Part shown: positions 5,977 through 7,125 of the stretch, in pieces
Layout of the letters: each line of letters opens with the position of its first letter
Position numbering within the stretch: the stretch's first letter is position 1
Origin: Pseudomonadota bacterium
Lineage (GTDB): Bacteria; Pseudomonadota; Gammaproteobacteria; Burkholderiales; Ferrovaceae
Assembly (NCBI GenBank): GCA_021804705.1
Contig: JAJZHC010000070.1
Coordinates: 1-7,125 of the forward strand
Length of the DNA stretch: 7,125 bases
Direction of reading: 5' to 3'
Made by a program: the position numbers and the translations under genes
Notes under the pieces: generated by a model
Told to the model about the DNA's origin: nothing
The model's database searches: none
The model's input: the letters and a program-made list of their open reading frames with translations, nothing else

Positions 5977-6498
5977 ATGAAAAAAACGATACTTGCACTA
6001 GCAGTGACCAGTGTTCTGGCCGCCTGCAGTTCCACCCCTCCCGCAACCACTGCCGCTCCAGCCGCTGAAAAGACCGCCGCTCCGGCTGCCGTCGCTCCAG
6101 CCGCTCCTGCTGCTGAGCCCGTCAAGCAGGCACTGTACCCCGCGAAAGGTGTGGGTGGGGCCCTGGGTCAGCGCGGCATTTATTACGATTTCGACAAGTA
6201 TGCCGTCAAGGACCAATACAAGCCGGTCGTGGATGCCCACGGCGACTTCCTGGTGAGCCACAGCGCTGCCAAGGTTACCTTGCAGGGTAACTGCGATGAG
6301 CGCGGCAGCCGCGAATACAACCTCGGTCTGGGTCAACGCCGTGCCGACAGCGTCCGCAAGGTGCTGGCCGCCAAGGGCGTGAAGGACAGCCAGATGGAAA
6401 CCGTGAGCTACGGCAAGGAAAAACCCCGCAATCCTGGCCACAACGAAGCGGCTTGGGCTGAAAACCGCCGCACCGACATCGTCTACCAAGGCGAGTAA
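5977..6498 (+). CDS. pal: Peptidoglycan-associated lipoprotein Pal
   Basis: Pal is an outer-membrane lipoprotein whose OmpA-like domain grips peptidoglycan and cycles between TolB and the cell wall, driving membrane constriction at division. At 173 residues it matches E. coli Pal. The signal peptide MKKTILALAVTSVLAAC ends in a lipobox (LAAC, 14-17), with Cys17 lipidated. Ser18 at +2 fits outer-membrane sorting. An Ala/Pro-rich tether (about 20-50) follows. The OmpA C-like domain (about 66-171) shows IYYDFDKYAV, the ligand-binding block LQGNCDERGSREYN, LGQRRADSV, VSYGKEKP and ENRRTDIVY. Cys107 in NCDERG is a second cysteine, where E. coli has alanine. The gene has its own strong binding site after the only long gap in the Tol block, so separate regulation from tolB is possible. 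cpoB follows 3 nt later in the same frame. Confidence 0.98.
   Translation: MKKTILALAVTSVLAACSSTPPATTAAPAAEKTAAPAAVAPAAPAAEPVKQALYPAKGVGGALGQRGIYYDFDKYAVKDQYKPVVDAHGDFLVSHSAAKVTLQGNCDERGSREYNLGLGQRRADSVRKVLAAKGVKDSQMETVSYGKEKPRNPGHNEAAWAENRRTDIVYQGE
6054..6105 (+). repeat. In-frame direct repeats in the Ala/Pro tether of pal
   Basis: The 13-base word CGCTCCAGCCGCT occurs at 6054-6066 and 6093-6105, offset by 39 nt (13 codons). A diverged copy lies between them. The repeats encode APAA-type units of the flexible tether between the lipid anchor and the OmpA domain, a part free to vary in length. Confidence 0.65.
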
Positions 6499-6501
6499 TC
6501 G

Positions 6502-7125
6502 TTGAAGAAACAAGCGTTTTGCTGGGCCCCGGGGCTTCCCGGGGCCTTGTTCCTTCTGTTGCTGGCTTCCTCTGCAGCACAGGGAGGGTTGTTTAGCGAT
6601 GACGAGGCGCGGCAGGGGTTGGCAGATCTCAAGGCCCAGCATGAAGCTTTGAGCAAACAACAACAAACCCTGGATGAGCGCGTCACCCGGATGGAATCCA
6701 TCCTGGAAAGCTACCCGGATACGGTCAACAAACTCGATACCCTGAGCCAGGATCTGGCCCAGTTGCGCGGCAAGCTCGACGTGCTGGGTAACCAGATTGA
6801 CACCGTGGACAAGCATGTCCACGAGCTGTACCTCGACCTCGACTCTCGTTTGAAGTTGCTGGAAGCGGCGTCCAAGCCTGCAGATACGGCGCTCGTCACC
6901 GATGCTGCGCCGGACACCAAAGCAGCCGAGGCCACTCCAGCGCCTGCTTCATACGACAGCGCACTCGCCGCCTTCAACAAGGGTGACTATGCCGCTTCGC
7001 TCAAACAGTTTCAGGCCTTTCGCAAAGCCAATCCGAAAGATCCCAAAACAGTCAATGCCCTGTACTGGGTGGGTATGAATCAGTTGTCCCTCAAGGATTA
7101 CAAGGGTGCTCGGGCGACCAATCAG
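6502..7125 (+). CDS. cpoB: Cell division coordinator CpoB (YbgF), 5' part (runs off window end)
   Basis: CpoB is a periplasmic coiled-coil plus TPR protein that links the Tol motor to PBP1B during septal peptidoglycan synthesis. The window holds 208 codons, open to its last base. A signal peptide covers about 1-26 (KKQAFCWAPGLPGALFLLLL then ASSAA). The mature start GGLFSDDEARQGLADLK is typical of the family. A trimerising coiled coil follows (about 35-122), then an Ala/Pro linker (about 125-150), then the first TPR (YDSALAAFNKGDYAASLKQFQAF) and the start of the second. The pal stop (6496-6498) is in the same frame, so TTG at 6502 is the first possible start and gives the expected KK-rich N-region. 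AAGG at 6488-6491 lies 10 nt upstream, rather far. TTG at 6547 is the next choice but would lose the charged N-region. A strong GC hairpin lies inside the signal-peptide codons. Confidence 0.93.
   Translation, partial: MKKQAFCWAPGLPGALFLLLLASSAAQGGLFSDDEARQGLADLKAQHEALSKQQQTLDERVTRMESILESYPDTVNKLDTLSQDLAQLRGKLDVLGNQIDTVDKHVHELYLDLDSRLKLLEAASKPADTALVTDAAPDTKAAEATPAPASYDSALAAFNKGDYAASLKQFQAFRKANPKDPKTVNALYWVGMNQLSLKDYKGARATNQ
6525..6560 (+). terminator. GC hairpin with T-rich tail just after pal, inside the cpoB signal-peptide region
   Basis: GGCCCCGGG (6525-6533) and CCCGGGGCC (6538-6546) form a perfect 9-bp stem closed by GCTT. The following bases TTGTTCCTTCTGTT (6547-6560) contain nine T. 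AACAAG at 6509-6514 can also pair with CTTGTT at 6546-6551. The shape fits an intrinsic terminator or attenuator 26 nt after the pal stop. It lies within cpoB if cpoB starts at 6502, and the T tail is interrupted, so read-through must occur for cpoB to be expressed from upstream. Confidence 0.4.

Noticed and set aside
6290..6310. Second cysteine (Cys107) in the Pal ligand-binding block NCDERG.
   Set aside because: The ligand-binding Asp and Arg residues around it are intact and the position is tolerant (Ala in E. coli), so I do not treat it as a defect.
5998..6822. A 274-codon - strand open frame opposite pal and cpoB.
   Set aside because: It crosses two well-identified genes and their junction and shows no family features.

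Overview
This window is an uninterrupted run of housekeeping genes, all on the + strand, from a high-GC proteobacterium. Gene order is 3' end of yebC, ruvC, ruvA, ruvB, ybgC, tolQ, tolR, tolA, tolB, pal and 5' part of cpoB (ybgF). The same order is known in Pseudomonas-type gamma- and many betaproteobacteria. The protein style (RuvA opening MIGRLSGILLQKNPPQ, RuvC with VFVNVNPQST, a Pal with an Ala/Pro linker, a short TolA with a TonB-like C-terminus) points to a betaproteobacterium. I would not name a genus from this sequence alone. I see no mobile element, tRNA, rRNA, CRISPR array or sign of recent transfer.

Region 1 (1-2326) is yebC-ruvCAB. YebC is a translation or transcription factor of the TACO1 family. 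RuvA and RuvB form the Holliday-junction branch-migration motor and RuvC is the resolvase. ruvC and ruvA overlap by 4 nt, and ruvA and ruvB are 1 nt apart. Region 2 (2335-7125) is the Tol-Pal envelope system. YbgC is a hotdog acyl-CoA thioesterase. TolQ and TolR are the proton-driven inner-membrane motor, and TolA is the transperiplasmic arm. TolB is the periplasmic beta-propeller and Pal the peptidoglycan-binding lipoprotein. CpoB is the periplasmic coordinator of outer-membrane constriction and PBP1B. Genes from ybgC to tolB are tightly packed (overlaps of 4, 4 and 11 nt, one gap of 3 nt). The only real intergenic gap is 94 nt between tolB and pal.

The genes are ordinary; the interest lies in how they are started and separated. 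(i) ruvC has no ATG, GTG or TTG at the position its conserved N-terminus and ribosome binding site predict. That codon is ATC, so it is either a rare AUC start, a mutation or a base error. (ii) A perfect 9-bp GC stem with a T-rich tail, looking like an intrinsic terminator after pal, lies inside the predicted signal-peptide coding region of cpoB. (iii) Three gene junctions use NTGA stop-start overlaps with three different start codons (ATG, GTG, TTG), and cpoB also appears to start with TTG. (iv) The tolB-pal gap holds an imperfect hairpin. I found no support for a previously undescribed system here.
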